A DNA stretch of 57,436 nucleotides from Hymenobacter elongatus (GTDB taxonomy: Bacteria > Bacteroidota > Bacteroidia > Cytophagales > Hymenobacteraceae): the NCBI RefSeq assembly GCF_004745955.1, contig NZ_SRLD01000035.1, positions 1 through 57,436 on the forward strand, given 5' to 3'. Both the position numbers and the translations under genes were made by a program. The notes below the pieces were generated by a model. That model ran no database searches. It had not been told where the DNA came from and saw only the letters and a list, made by a program, of their open reading frames with translations. The stretch's first letter is position 1, and every line of letters starts with the position of its first letter. This document shows positions 26,343-35,950 of this stretch, piece after piece.

Positions 26343-29300
26343 CTACTCGCCTTTTTCCTTCACTTTGGCGCTATCATCGTCCTTTTTCTGTTTGCGCTTG
26401 GTTTTGCGGCCGTCCTCGTACTTGGCTTTGGATTTGGCCTTTTTCACGGTCTTCGCGTCGGGAGCCGGGGCAGCGGCAGGAGCAGCCGTTACGGTGCCGG
26501 CCGCCGGCACCGATTTGCTGAGGCGGTTGCCCTCGGCATCCATTTCCACTACTTCGTAGCCGAGCGTCGTGATGCCGGGGAACACCTTGCCCCGGTCGCC
26601 GACCACGACGATGTACATGTTATCGATGGGCAGGTGTTTTTTGGCAGTGGCCTGTACGTCTTCCTTTTTGAGGCCACGCAAAATGGCGCTTTGCTGCTGC
26701 ACGAAGTCCGGAGTGAGGTCGTATTCGAGCAGGCGGGCCAGGAAAGCGGCTTTCTGCTGCCCCGTTTCGTACCGGAGCGCGTCGCTCTGGCCCACCGAAG
26801 TTTGCAGATACTGCAGCTCCTCGTCGCTGATACCCGTGGTGTAGCCTTTGATTTCCTTGCCAAACTCGACCAGGGAAGCCGTGGTGGCATCGGCCCGCAC
26901 GCCGGCCTGGGCCGTGAATGGCCCGGCGTAGCGCGTGCCCTGGAAGCCCGAGCGGGCTCCGTAGGTGTAGCCTTTCTGCTCGCGCAGGTTCTGGTTGATG
27001 CGGCTCGTGAAGGAGCCGCCCAGCAGGTAGTTGGCCAGGGTAGCGCGGTAGTACTCGCCGGCCGCGTCGTAAGGCAGCGCCAGGTAGCCCATCCTGATTT
27101 CCGACTGGGCGGCATCCGGCTTGTTGACGAAGTAGATGCGCGTTTTGTCGGGCTGCTTGCTGGGGTTGTCGGCCGGCAGCCGCAGGCCTTTGCGCCCCCA
27201 GCCCTGCAGAAAGCCCAGCTTGGCCACCACGTCCTTCTGCTCTACGTCGCCCACGATGACGAGGTGGGAAAGGTCGGGACCGTAGTACTGCTGATAAAAC
27301 TGCTTCACGTCGTCGAGCGTGAGGCTTTGCACCGTGGTAGTAGTACCCATCACGGGCACGCTCATGATGTCGCCGGGACCGTAGAGCAGGGCCGCGTACG
27401 TTTTGTCGGCAATGACGGTGGGCTGGGTGCTTTGGTTGGCAATGCCTTCCAGCTGCTGCTTTTTAAGGCGCGCAAAGTCGGCCGCGTCAAAGCGGGGGTG
27501 CAGCAGGCGCTGGTCGAGCAGGGCCAGCGTGGCGGGCAGATTCTTGGTCAGGCTCTGCACACTGACGGTGGTATTGTCGGTGCCGGGGCTGATGGTAATA
27601 GAGCTGCCCAGGCGTTCCAGCTCGGCGGCAAACTGCTCGCTGGTATACTTTTGGGTGCCTTCGTTGAGCAGGTAGGCCGTCAGGGCCGCTACGCCGGCTT
27701 TGCCGGGGTCCAGCTGCTCCAGGCGGTGGCCGCCCCGGATGGTGAGCAGCATATTTACCAGCGGCACCTCGGTGCTGCGGGTGCCCATCACGCGCAGGCC
27801 GTTCTGAAATTGCTCCTGCCACAAAGCCGGCACCTTCACCTCCGGGTTAGCGCCCGCGCCGGGCATCTTGCTCCGGTCGAAGGTATCGGTGGCCTTCACA
27901 TAGGTCAGGCCTTTGTACTCATCGGCGGGTGCTTCGTAGGCTTCTTTGCTGACGGTGTAGTTATCGGGCCGGGCTGGTGCGGTGGGGGTCGATTTGGGTA
28001 GTACGCTCAGCACCACGGCTTTTTTGCCTTTGATATACTGCGTGTACACCCGCTGCACATCGGCTTTGGTAAGGGCCCGCAGGCGTTGCAGCTCTACGGT
28101 CAGGTAGTTGGGGTTGCCGCTGTAGGTTTGGTTGGCCGCCAGCCGCGACACCTTGCCGCTCACGCTGCCCAGGCTGGTCACCAGGGTAGCTTCCCGGCTG
28201 GCTTTAAAGCGCTGAATGTCCTCGTCGCGCACGCCGCGCCGCTCAAACTCGCTCAGGCTTTGGCGCACCCGGTATTCGAGGCTGTCGAGGCCCTTGCCGG
28301 GAAAAGCGCGGGCCGAAAGCGTGAATTCGCCGGCCAGCTCCGCCGTGGGGTGCGCGGCCTGGGCCGCCACCGCCTTCTGGGGCTTAATGAGGTTCTGGTA
28401 GAGCAGCGAGTTTTTGCCACCTCCTATTATTTCGGCCAGCGCGTCCAGCGCGGTTTCATCGGGGTGGTTTTGGGGCACCGTCGGAAACACGAGCTGCACC
28501 AGCGGAAAGCGGATGTTGTCGGAGTAGCTCACGTAGCGGTCCTGGGTCAGCTTGGGCGTCGGCAGGGTCATGTCCTGCACCGCCGGTCCGCGCTTGATGG
28601 TCCCGAAATACTTCTCCACCAAGGCCACTACCTCGGCCGGGCGCACGTCGCCGCCCACGGTGAGCGTGGCGTTGTTGGGGCCATACCAGCGCAGAAAAAA
28701 CTGCTTCAGATCGTCCACGTTCGAGCGGTCCAGGTCCTCGAGGTAGCCAATGGTGAGCCAGCTGTAGGGGTGGCCGTAGGGATACAGCGCTTTGGCCACA
28801 TACTGGCTTACCAGGCCGTAGGGGCGGTTGTCGTAGTTCTGGCCCCGCTCGTTTTTCACGGTAGCGCGCTGCACCTCGAAGCGCTTCTGGGTCACGGCAT
28901 CGAGCAAAAAGCCCATGCGGTCGGACTCCAGCCACAGCGTGCGCTCCAGCTGGTTGCTCGGCATGGTTTCGTAGTAGTTGGTCCGGTCGCGGTTGGTGCT
29001 GCCGTTGTTGCTGCCACCGGCCCCCAGCGTAACCCGGTCGAAGGTGCCCTGGGGCACATGGTCGGAGCCCTCAAACATCATGTGCTCAAAGAAGTGCGCA
29101 AAGCCCGACTTGCCGATCTGCTCCCGGGCCGAGCCCACGTGGTAGGTCACGTCCACATGAATCAGCGGGTCGGAATGGTCTTCGGTTACGAGCAGGGTCA
29201 GGCCGTTGGCCAGCACGTATTTCTCGTAGGGAATCACCAGCTCGCCGGGCTTGCGGGTCACTTTTTCCACGAGGCGGGTGCCGCCAGCAGAAGCCGTGGC

Positions 29301-29393
29301 AGCGGCGGACGTTGGTTTTTTCTGCTGCGCCAGAGCCGGGGCCGTCGTCAGAAAGGCGCTCAGGCCCAGCAGCAAAAGAGAGTTGTTACGCAT
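26343..29393 (-). CDS. Secreted M16-family zinc metallopeptidase (pitrilysin-like)
   Basis: A 1,016-residue protein with a signal peptide (LLLLGLSAFLTTAPALA). The inverted zinc motif HFFEH lies at residues 100-104, followed by the distal Glu region (ATVKNERGQNYDNRPYG). Two M16 halves are present: an active one (about 50-480) and an inactive partner (about 530-940) with the R/Y-type clamp segment NQNLREQKGYTYGARS. The C-terminus is a Lys-rich disordered tail (KAKSKAKYEDGRKTKRKQKK). It probably degrades peptides in the periplasm. It is a single-gene unit with its own terminator. Confidence 0.93.
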   Translation of the reverse strand: MRNNSLLLLGLSAFLTTAPALAQQKKPTSAAATASAGGTRLVEKVTRKPGELVIPYEKYVLANGLTLLVTEDHSDPLIHVDVTYHVGSAREQIGKSGFAHFFEHMMFEGSDHVPQGTFDRVTLGAGGSNNGSTNRDRTNYYETMPSNQLERTLWLESDRMGFLLDAVTQKRFEVQRATVKNERGQNYDNRPYGLVSQYVAKALYPYGHPYSWLTIGYLEDLDRSNVDDLKQFFLRWYGPNNATLTVGGDVRPAEVVALVEKYFGTIKRGPAVQDMTLPTPKLTQDRYVSYSDNIRFPLVQLVFPTVPQNHPDETALDALAEIIGGGKNSLLYQNLIKPQKAVAAQAAHPTAELAGEFTLSARAFPGKGLDSLEYRVRQSLSEFERRGVRDEDIQRFKASREATLVTSLGSVSGKVSRLAANQTYSGNPNYLTVELQRLRALTKADVQRVYTQYIKGKKAVVLSVLPKSTPTAPARPDNYTVSKEAYEAPADEYKGLTYVKATDTFDRSKMPGAGANPEVKVPALWQEQFQNGLRVMGTRSTEVPLVNMLLTIRGGHRLEQLDPGKAGVAALTAYLLNEGTQKYTSEQFAAELERLGSSITISPGTDNTTVSVQSLTKNLPATLALLDQRLLHPRFDAADFARLKKQQLEGIANQSTQPTVIADKTYAALLYGPGDIMSVPVMGTTTTVQSLTLDDVKQFYQQYYGPDLSHLVIVGDVEQKDVVAKLGFLQGWGRKGLRLPADNPSKQPDKTRIYFVNKPDAAQSEIRMGYLALPYDAAGEYYRATLANYLLGGSFTSRINQNLREQKGYTYGARSGFQGTRYAGPFTAQAGVRADATTASLVEFGKEIKGYTTGISDEELQYLQTSVGQSDALRYETGQQKAAFLARLLEYDLTPDFVQQQSAILRGLKKEDVQATAKKHLPIDNMYIVVVGDRGKVFPGITTLGYEVVEMDAEGNRLSKSVPAAGTVTAAPAAAPAPDAKTVKKAKSKAKYEDGRKTKRKQKKDDDSAKVKEKGE

Positions 29394-29689
29394 AGAAAGG
29401 AAAATCTGGAAGGAAGCGGGAAGGTACTGCGTTACGGTGGGGTTTGGAAGGTCGCTGCCCGGCGTGGGTACTACCTACGCTGCGCCCGACAAACCCGCTA
29501 CCCGATGCAACAGATAGCAGCTCTGTGTTGCGGCTACGCACCCGTGCGCCTTGAACGGGAAACCGTGACCCAGAAGTTCGGTTGATTTTTAGCTAGCGCC
29601 CTGTGCACATCCGGCAGCTCCATTCTCCAGGCTGTATCTGAAGACTCCATTTATACTCGTCACGAAGTGAGATGCGAAAATTGGGCGAA

Positions 29690-29780
29690 CGATGTAGAGA
29701 CGCGACCCTTCGCGTCTCCGGGACCGCGCCGCGAAGGCATCGTTCAACGCCGAGACGCAAAGCGTCGCGTCTCTACATCG
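29690..29780. repeat. Palindromic element upstream of the M28 peptidase gene
   Basis: The arms CGATGTAGAGACGCGA and TCGCGTCTCTACATCG are perfect, with a second inner pair (CTTCGCGTCTC/GAGACGCAAAG). Short GAAGTGAG/CTCACTTC matches extend the structure outwards. It lies in a 673-base gene-free stretch (29394-30066) that also contains a small GCAACAGA/TCTGTGTTGC-like hairpin near 29508; no coding region is apparent there. Confidence 0.8.
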
Positions 29781-30066
29781 CTCTTGCAACTCACTTCATG
29801 ATGGGTACAGGCAAAAATACCGTCCTGCTTCGGCTGCACGGACACCAGAGCAAGCATGCCTGTCCTACAATTCTCAGACACAACCTGGTCGCCACGACAG
29901 CGCTGTATAGCCAGGCAGTGCTCGTGCCGATGCAGTGCAAACAACTCCGGTGCCGGTAGAGTACGGCCACTGTCGCGAAGCGGTTAGCACTTGCAATACG
30001 ACGCTTTTTTGGCACCTTGACGCCTTATTGCCTTCGCCTCCCTCTTCGCTCCCTTTCCTCTGCTGC

Positions 30067-31782
30067 ATGCGCTTTTTCCCCTCTTCTCTGCTTGTCGGCA
30101 GTGCCTTGCTGCTGAGCGGGTTGGCCGGCTGCCAAAGCCGTACGCCGGATACGGCCGCCGGGCAACCCGCCGCCGCCGACATGCCCGCCGATACGACTCT
30201 GCCCGCCTCGCCCAACGACGGCATCACGGCCCAAGGCATCGGCGACTATATCAAGGTACTGGCTTCCGATGCCTACCAGGGGCGCAGGCCCTTTACCGTG
30301 GGCGAGCAGAAAACCACCGTTTTTCTGGCCGATGAGTTCAAAAAGCTCGGCCTCCAGCCCGGCCCCGACGGCACCTACTTCCAGAAAGTGCCACTGGTCG
30401 AAATCACCGGTACGCCCGCGCCTACCATGCAGATCAGCGGGGGCCAGCAGCCGCTCACGCTGAATTATAAAACGGACTACATGGCCTTTACCGAGCAGGA
30501 AAAGGAGAAAGTAGCGGTCAAGAACTCGGCGTTGGTCTTCGCCGGCTACGGCGTGGTGGCCCCCGAATATGGCTGGAACGACTACGCCGGCCTCGACGTG
30601 AAAGGCAAAACCGTGGTGGTGCTGGTGAATGACCCCGGCAACGCGGCCAACGACACCACTTTCTTCAAAGGCAAAGCCATGACCTACTATGGCCGTTGGG
30701 ATTACAAATATGAGGAAGCCGCCCGCCACGGTGCTGCCGGCGTGCTCATCGTGCACGATACCAAGCCGGCGGCCTATCCGTGGTCGGTGGTGCAGAATAG
30801 CTGGTCGGGAGCCAAGCTCTACGGCCAGATGGCCGACAAAGGAGCCAGCAAATGCCAGGTGGCCGGCTGGCTAACCCTGGACGCGGCCAAAAAGCTGTTC
30901 ACGGCCGCCGGCCAGAGCTACGACGAAGCCTACGCCGCCGCCAACAAGCCTGGCTTCAAGGCCTGGCCCTTGAACCTGCAAGCCAGCACCAGCATCAGCA
31001 ACACGCTGCGCCGCCAAGAATCCAAGAACGTGGTGGCCGTGCTGCCCGGCACCACCCGGCCCACCGAGTACATCGTCTACTCGGCCCACTGGGATCATTT
31101 GGGCGTCGGCATCCCCGTGGCGGGCGACTCCATCTACAACGGTGCGGCCGACAACGCCAGCGGCTGCGCAGCTCTGCTCAGCATTGCCAAGGCTTTCCAG
31201 CAGGCCCCCGACAAGCCCGGCCGTAGCATCGTGTTTCTGGCCGTAACGGGGGAAGAACAAGGCCTGCTCGGTTCGATGTACTACGCCAGCCACCCGCTGT
31301 TTCCGGTGGCCAGCACCGTAGCCGACCTCAACATGGACGACCTGCCCAACCTGGGTCCCATGCGCGACTTGACCGTTATCGGCTACGGCCAATCGGAGCT
31401 GGACGACTACGCCCGCGCCGCCGCGCAGGAGCAGGGCCGCTACATCCAGCCCGACCAGAACGCCGATAAAGGCTATTTCTTCCGCTCCGACCACTTCAGC
31501 TTTGCCCACGTGGGCGTGCCCTCGCTCTACGCCAGCGGCAGCGCCGACAGCTGGCTGAAGGGCAAAGCCTACGCGCGTCGTATGGGCGAGGAGTTCGAGG
31601 CGAAGCACTACCATCAGCCCTCCGATGAGTATAGCCCCGAGTCCGATTTCCGGGGCATGGAGTGGGATGCCCGCCTGCTCTACCGCGTAGGGAGCCGCCT
31701 GGCCGCCGAAACCACTTTTCCGCAGTGGAAGCCCGGCTCCGAGTTTAAGGCCATTCGGGAAAAAAGCCAGGCCGCCCGCTAG
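30067..31782 (+). CDS. Secreted lipoprotein M28-family metallopeptidase with PA domain
   Basis: The start at 30067 gives a lipoprotein signal (MRFFPSSLLVGSALLLSGLAGC, lipobox LAGC). Residues about 115-290 form a protease-associated (PA) domain (ALVFAGYGVVAPEYGWNDY). The M28 di-zinc site is intact: YSAHWDHLG (His, Asp), NGAADNASG (bridging Asp), TGEEQGLLGS (Glu pair), LNMDDLP (Asp) and FRSDHFSFA (His). Family members are aminopeptidases or glutamate carboxypeptidases, so this is probably a surface-bound aminopeptidase. About 570 residues is normal. It ends in a hairpin. Confidence 0.92.
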   Translation: MRFFPSSLLVGSALLLSGLAGCQSRTPDTAAGQPAAADMPADTTLPASPNDGITAQGIGDYIKVLASDAYQGRRPFTVGEQKTTVFLADEFKKLGLQPGPDGTYFQKVPLVEITGTPAPTMQISGGQQPLTLNYKTDYMAFTEQEKEKVAVKNSALVFAGYGVVAPEYGWNDYAGLDVKGKTVVVLVNDPGNAANDTTFFKGKAMTYYGRWDYKYEEAARHGAAGVLIVHDTKPAAYPWSVVQNSWSGAKLYGQMADKGASKCQVAGWLTLDAAKKLFTAAGQSYDEAYAAANKPGFKAWPLNLQASTSISNTLRRQESKNVVAVLPGTTRPTEYIVYSAHWDHLGVGIPVAGDSIYNGAADNASGCAALLSIAKAFQQAPDKPGRSIVFLAVTGEEQGLLGSMYYASHPLFPVASTVADLNMDDLPNLGPMRDLTVIGYGQSELDDYARAAAQEQGRYIQPDQNADKGYFFRSDHFSFAHVGVPSLYASGSADSWLKGKAYARRMGEEFEAKHYHQPSDEYSPESDFRGMEWDARLLYRVGSRLAAETTFPQWKPGSEFKAIREKSQAAR

Positions 31783-31809
31783 CAGCACGGCAGTTCGCAC
31801 TTCAAGCAG

Positions 31810-31849
31810 CCACAACCGCCTCTGCCAATCAGCAGCGGCGGTTGTGGTT
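31810..31849 (+). terminator. Hairpin after the M28 peptidase
   Basis: CCACAACCGCC at 31810 pairs perfectly with GGCGGTTGTGG at 31837-31847 and is followed by TTT. It lies 28 bases after the stop. Confidence 0.65.
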
Positions 31850-31948
31850 TGAAACATAACCTACCCACCCGCGTGTTATGCGGGTGCCAGGCATCACCGC
31901 TTGGGGTTGTTTCTCTGGAGTTCTCCTTCTTATTAAGCACTGCTTTTC

Positions 31949-32353
31949 GTGGTTCTTCCCATCACCGAGCTTGAGTACCTGCGCTTGTCCTACCGCCCCG
32001 ATCTGCGCATCCTGTTTATGCGCTGGAAGCGGCTGGTTTCTTCCCAGGAGCATCGGGAGGGCTACACCACGTCCCTGGATTTTGCCCGCCAGCATCGCGC
32101 TGGTCACTGGCTGATTGACCTGCGCATCCGGGGGCTGGCTTCATCCGAAGACTTCAGCTGGGTGCTGACTGATTTTCGGCGGGACATGACCCAAGCGCTG
32201 CCAGAAGCGGCATTTCGCGTCGCCTACCTGGTCACACCCTATAATCAGGAGGTAATTACTAGCCGGCTTCCGCCCCAGGAAACGACCTTTCGCGCTTTCA
32301 TTGAAGAGCAAACGGCCTACCAGTGGCTGGGCGTGCCGGTGCTGGAGCAGTAG
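31949..32353 (+). CDS. Small hypothetical protein, GTG start
   Basis: The 134-residue soluble product starts at GTG 31949. The sequence has the rhythm of an STAS/SpoIIAA-like alpha-beta domain (ILFMRWKRLVSS, HWLIDLRIRGLASSEDFSWVLTDF, FRVAYLVTPYNQEVI), a type common as short orphan proteins in Hymenobacter-like genomes. That fold assignment is an inference from length and secondary-structure pattern. The phospho-acceptor serine of true STAS antagonists is not clearly identifiable. It stands alone, convergent with the MFS gene. Confidence 0.65.
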   Translation: MVLPITELEYLRLSYRPDLRILFMRWKRLVSSQEHREGYTTSLDFARQHRAGHWLIDLRIRGLASSEDFSWVLTDFRRDMTQALPEAAFRVAYLVTPYNQEVITSRLPPQETTFRAFIEEQTAYQWLGVPVLEQ

Positions 32354-32411
32354 CGCCCACTCGTAGCAATTCTGCTGTGTCAGTACGGAATGCCTTGGCT
32401 GGTAAATAGAA

Positions 32412-32449
32412 TAAAAAAAGCCTCTCCCGGCGACGGAAGAGGCTTTTCT
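32412..32449. terminator. Bidirectional terminator
   Basis: AAAAAAAGCCTCT and AGAGGCTTTT form the stem around TCCCGGCGACGGA-like loop sequence, between the convergent ends of the small hypothetical gene and the MFS gene. Confidence 0.85.
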
Positions 32450-32464
32450 GTTACAGGCAATGGC

Positions 32465-33874
32465 CTACACCTGCGGGTTCGTTTGTAGCGGCGAGTCGTA
32501 GGCGGGGTTGGCCAGCGCGGTGGGTTCTTCCGGCAGCCGGATGTCGTCGGCGTCGTTGACGCGCAACGTCAGCAGGCCCGAAATAATCATCGAAATCCCG
32601 CCCAGCACCAGCGTATACACCGACTCACCGTCGAATACATTCTTAGTGAAGAAGCCCAGAATCAGGCCGGCTACCACCTGCGGAATCACGATGAAAAAGT
32701 TGAAGACCCCCATGTAATAGCCCATCTTGTTGGCGGGCAGCGCTCCGGCCAGCATGGCGTAGGGCACACTCAGAATAGAGGCCCAGGCAATACCCACCCC
32801 TACCATCGAGAGCAGCAGCATCTTGGGGTCCTGAATGAAGTAAATCGAAATCAGGCCCAGGCCACCGGCTACCAGGCAGAGCAAGTGCGTGACGCGGCGG
32901 CTGGTGGCGCGGGCAATAGCGGGCAGCAGCAGGGCCGCAATAGCCGACACGCCATTGTAGACGGCAAAGCAGACGCCCACCCAGTCGGCCCCTTCGTTGT
33001 AGAGCTTGGAGGTGACGTCGGTGGTGTGGTAGATGTGGCTCGTAACGGCCGGAGTGGTATAAATCCACATCGAAAACAGCGCCAGCCAGGAAAAGAACTG
33101 CACGATGGCCAGCTGGGCCATTGTTTTGGGCATGTGAAAAATACCGGCAAACGACTCCCGAACGCCGTTCAGGAAGCCAGCTGTGCGGCGCTTTTCCTCC
33201 TCAAACTCCGCCATGTTTTCCGGCGGATACTCCTTTGTGCGCAGCACCGTCCAGAGCACGGCCAGAAAAAACACGACGCCGCCGATGTAGAACGCATACT
33301 TCACCGAAGGCGGAATCTGGCCGGCCGGAGCCGTATTGGGCACGTCAAACCAGTTGGTGAACATCCAGGGCAGCGACGATGCCACCACGGCCCCGATGCC
33401 GATAAAGAACGTTTGGGCCGCGAAGCCCGTGGTGCGCTGCTCCGACGGCAGCAGGTCGCCGACCAGCGCCCGGAAAGGCTCCATGCTGATGTTGATGCTG
33501 GAGTCCATAATCCAGAGCATGCCCACGGCCATCCACAGGGCCGTCACGTTGGGCATTACCAACAATGCAAACGAGGCCAGAATGGCGCCGACCAGGAAAA
33601 ACGGGCGTCGCCGGCCCCACTTCGGACTCCAGGTGCGGTCGGACATGTAGCCGATGATGGGCTGCACCAGCATGCCGGTGAGGGGCGCGGCCAGCCAGTA
33701 GAGGGCTATTTCGGTGCCGCCCAGGGTTTCGAAAATGCGGCTCACGTTGGCGTTCTGCAACGCGAAGCCGAACTGGATGCCCAGAAAGCCGAAGCTCATG
33801 TTCCAGATTTGCCAGAAGCTCAGGCGGGGTTTGGTGCGGGTGTCAGCAGACGGAGCCGCTACGCTGGTTGCCAT
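32465..33874 (-). CDS. MFS sugar transporter, SLC45/maltose-type
   Basis: The 469-residue, 12-helix permease has the first helix SFGFLGIQFGFALQNANVSR and a following LVQPIIGYMSDRTWSPKWGRRRPF loop, a hallmark of the SLC45/GPH-like disaccharide transporters found in Bacteroidota maltose/starch loci. It probably imports maltose or maltodextrins across the inner membrane with protons. It lies 118 bases downstream of the GH13 gene at 33993, in the same direction, and fits the surrounding alpha-glucan genes. Confidence 0.87.
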   Translation of the reverse strand: MATSVAAPSADTRTKPRLSFWQIWNMSFGFLGIQFGFALQNANVSRIFETLGGTEIALYWLAAPLTGMLVQPIIGYMSDRTWSPKWGRRRPFFLVGAILASFALLVMPNVTALWMAVGMLWIMDSSINISMEPFRALVGDLLPSEQRTTGFAAQTFFIGIGAVVASSLPWMFTNWFDVPNTAPAGQIPPSVKYAFYIGGVVFFLAVLWTVLRTKEYPPENMAEFEEEKRRTAGFLNGVRESFAGIFHMPKTMAQLAIVQFFSWLALFSMWIYTTPAVTSHIYHTTDVTSKLYNEGADWVGVCFAVYNGVSAIAALLLPAIARATSRRVTHLLCLVAGGLGLISIYFIQDPKMLLLSMVGVGIAWASILSVPYAMLAGALPANKMGYYMGVFNFFIVIPQVVAGLILGFFTKNVFDGESVYTLVLGGISMIISGLLTLRVNDADDIRLPEEPTALANPAYDSPLQTNPQV

Positions 33875-33903
33875 TGATGGGGGAATTTTAGGGGAGGAAC
33901 TTA

Positions 33904-33990
33904 GAATGGAGAGCCCAGAAGTGAGAACTTAGAATAGAGAGCTCAGCAGTAAGAAACCGGCACGAGTTTTACTGCCGAGTTCTATTCTTC
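33904..33990. repeat. Inverted repeat between GH13 and MFS genes
   Basis: AGAATAGAGAGCTC and AGCAGTAA on the left pair with TTACTGC and GAGTTCTATTCT on the right. The unit AGTGAGAACTTAGA is shared with the repeat at 11597-11693. In minus-strand transcripts it would form a hairpin between the two cistrons. Confidence 0.6.
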
Positions 33991-33992
33991 TA

Positions 33993-35834
33993 CTACTTCT
34001 GCTTAATCTCAAAGATGTAAGCGCTGAGCGGGGTGAGCGTCATGGTCAGGTTTTCGGTGGCCGGGGAGTTGTTCAGCAGGTCGGTGTAGGTGTAAAACTT
34101 GCTGGCGTCCAGGCCCATTGCCTTCATGGCTTCCTTCGGGATGCGGATGGTAGGCGTCAGGGTAATGTCTTTGCTGAAGTTGGCAACGATGAGCAGCTGC
34201 TGCTTGTCGGTGTAGCGCAAATAGCTGTATACGCGGCGCTGGTCGTAGTTTTTGCCCAGGTTGTTGGCATCCTGCAGCTCGTAGAACTTGCCTGTGCGAA
34301 TGGCCTCGCTGCTGCTGCTCAGGTTGAGCAGGCGGGAATAGAACTCGCGCAGCTGCTTCTGGCCGCCGTCGAGCTTGCCGCCGTCAAACTTGCCGCCGTT
34401 CATCCATTTCTGGTGCTGAGGCACGCCCCAATAGTCGAAAATGGTGGTGCGGCCGTCCTGGCCGCTGAAGCCTTCCGCCCCGTTGGCGGGCTCGCCCACT
34501 TCCTGGCCAAAGTACAGCATCACGGGCCCCGAGCCCAGCGTGGCCGATACCGTCATGGCCGGAATAGCGGTGCGTGGGTCGCCGGCAAACTCCTTGGACG
34601 CAATGCGCTGCTCGTCGTGGTTTTCGAGGAAGCGCAGCATGCGGGAGCCAAACCCCCGGCTTTCTTCGCTCCACACTTTGGTAATATCTTCGGTGGTGCC
34701 GCTACCCGTCATCAGGCGGCGCAGACCATCGTAGAGGCCTACTTTGTCGTAGAGAAAGTCGAATTTGCCCTTCTCAAGGTAGGTTTTATACTCCTTGGGG
34801 TTGTAGGCCTCGCCCAGGAAAAGGATGCCGGGCTTCACCTTTTTCACCTCCGGAATCACCCAGGCCCAGAACTCGACAGGCACCATTTCGGCCACGTCGC
34901 AGCGGAAGCCGTCCACGTCTTTCTGCGCCCAGTACACCAGAATGTCGCGCATTTTGAGCCAGGTATCGGGCACGGGCTCGAAGTAGGTTTTGCGCTCGTT
35001 CTGGTAGTCCACTCCGTAGTTGAGCTTCACGGTTTCGTACCAGTCATCCACTTTCGGCGCTTCCGAGAAAATGTCGTTGCCGGTGGCCTTGGCGGGCGTT
35101 TCCGTGTACTTGCCGTCCTCTTTGGGGCCCAGGGCCGCGCCCAGCGGGTTGCCGGCTTTGGGCACTACCAGGGTTTTGCCGGGCAGGTAATAGAAGTTGT
35201 TGTTGGGCGCAAAGGCCTTGGTTTTGTCGTCTTTCTCGCCCAGGTCGATGGTGCCTACGGGCTTGGCATTCGAGACGTACGAGCGGGCTACATGATTGGG
35301 AATGAAGTCGATAATGACTTTTAGACCGTTGGCGTGGGTGCGCTTCACCAGGGCTTCAAACTCCTGCTTACGCGTCTTCACATCCACGGCCAGGTCGGGG
35401 TCGATGTCGTAGTAGTCCTTGATGGCGTAGGGCGAGCCCGCCCGGCCTTTCACGACATCGGCATCGTCGGGGCCGGGGCCGCCGGCCTTGGTGAAGTCCG
35501 TCATGGTGGCATGCTCCAGTACGCCGGTATACCACACGTGGCTCACGCCCAGCTTTTTGATGGCCTGCAGCGCTACGTCGTTGATGTCGTTGAACTTGCC
35601 GACGCCGTTTTCAACGTTGGTGCCGTAGGGCTTGTTGAGGGCGGTTTTGTTGCCAAACAGGCGCGTCATCACCTGGTAAATTACCAGCTTGTTGTCCTGG
35701 GGCACCTCATCGGTGGTATTCGGGTCGGCGAGAGAAAGGGGCTCGGACACGGTGTAAAAGGAACTCGGAAGTGGAAGAGAGAAAGAGGCCAGAACCAAGC
35801 TGGCGGCAGCGGCTGGCAACAGCAGTTTTTTCAT
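33993..35834 (-). CDS. Secreted alpha-amylase-family glycoside hydrolase (GH13)
   Basis: The 613-residue protein has an N-terminal signal (KKLLLPAAAASLVLASFSLPLP). Family conserved regions are readable: VIDFIPNHVA (region I, near residue 173), GFRCDVAEM with the nucleophile Asp (region II), ILFLGEAY with the acid/base Glu (III) and FLENHDEQR with the stabilising Asp (IV). The C-terminal beta domain ends TLTPLSAYIFEIKQK. It hydrolyses alpha-1,4-glucans, probably in the periplasm. An unusual lysine/glycine-rich segment (PGKTLVVPKAGNPLGAALGP) is inserted in the catalytic barrel. It is upstream of the MFS gene and downstream of an SDR gene. Confidence 0.92.
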   Translation of the reverse strand: MKKLLLPAAAASLVLASFSLPLPSSFYTVSEPLSLADPNTTDEVPQDNKLVIYQVMTRLFGNKTALNKPYGTNVENGVGKFNDINDVALQAIKKLGVSHVWYTGVLEHATMTDFTKAGGPGPDDADVVKGRAGSPYAIKDYYDIDPDLAVDVKTRKQEFEALVKRTHANGLKVIIDFIPNHVARSYVSNAKPVGTIDLGEKDDKTKAFAPNNNFYYLPGKTLVVPKAGNPLGAALGPKEDGKYTETPAKATGNDIFSEAPKVDDWYETVKLNYGVDYQNERKTYFEPVPDTWLKMRDILVYWAQKDVDGFRCDVAEMVPVEFWAWVIPEVKKVKPGILFLGEAYNPKEYKTYLEKGKFDFLYDKVGLYDGLRRLMTGSGTTEDITKVWSEESRGFGSRMLRFLENHDEQRIASKEFAGDPRTAIPAMTVSATLGSGPVMLYFGQEVGEPANGAEGFSGQDGRTTIFDYWGVPQHQKWMNGGKFDGGKLDGGQKQLREFYSRLLNLSSSSEAIRTGKFYELQDANNLGKNYDQRRVYSYLRYTDKQQLLIVANFSKDITLTPTIRIPKEAMKAMGLDASKFYTYTDLLNNSPATENLTMTLTPLSAYIFEIKQK

Positions 35835-35950
35835 AGTGCTGGTAAGATAGGGAAAGAGGCACTAGGGAGATGGTGAAAGTGTGCGAAACTGGGGGGGGCT
35901 GCCCACGCGCGGCCTGCCCGGCAAGCATCCTGGTCTCCTTATTTGCCGGT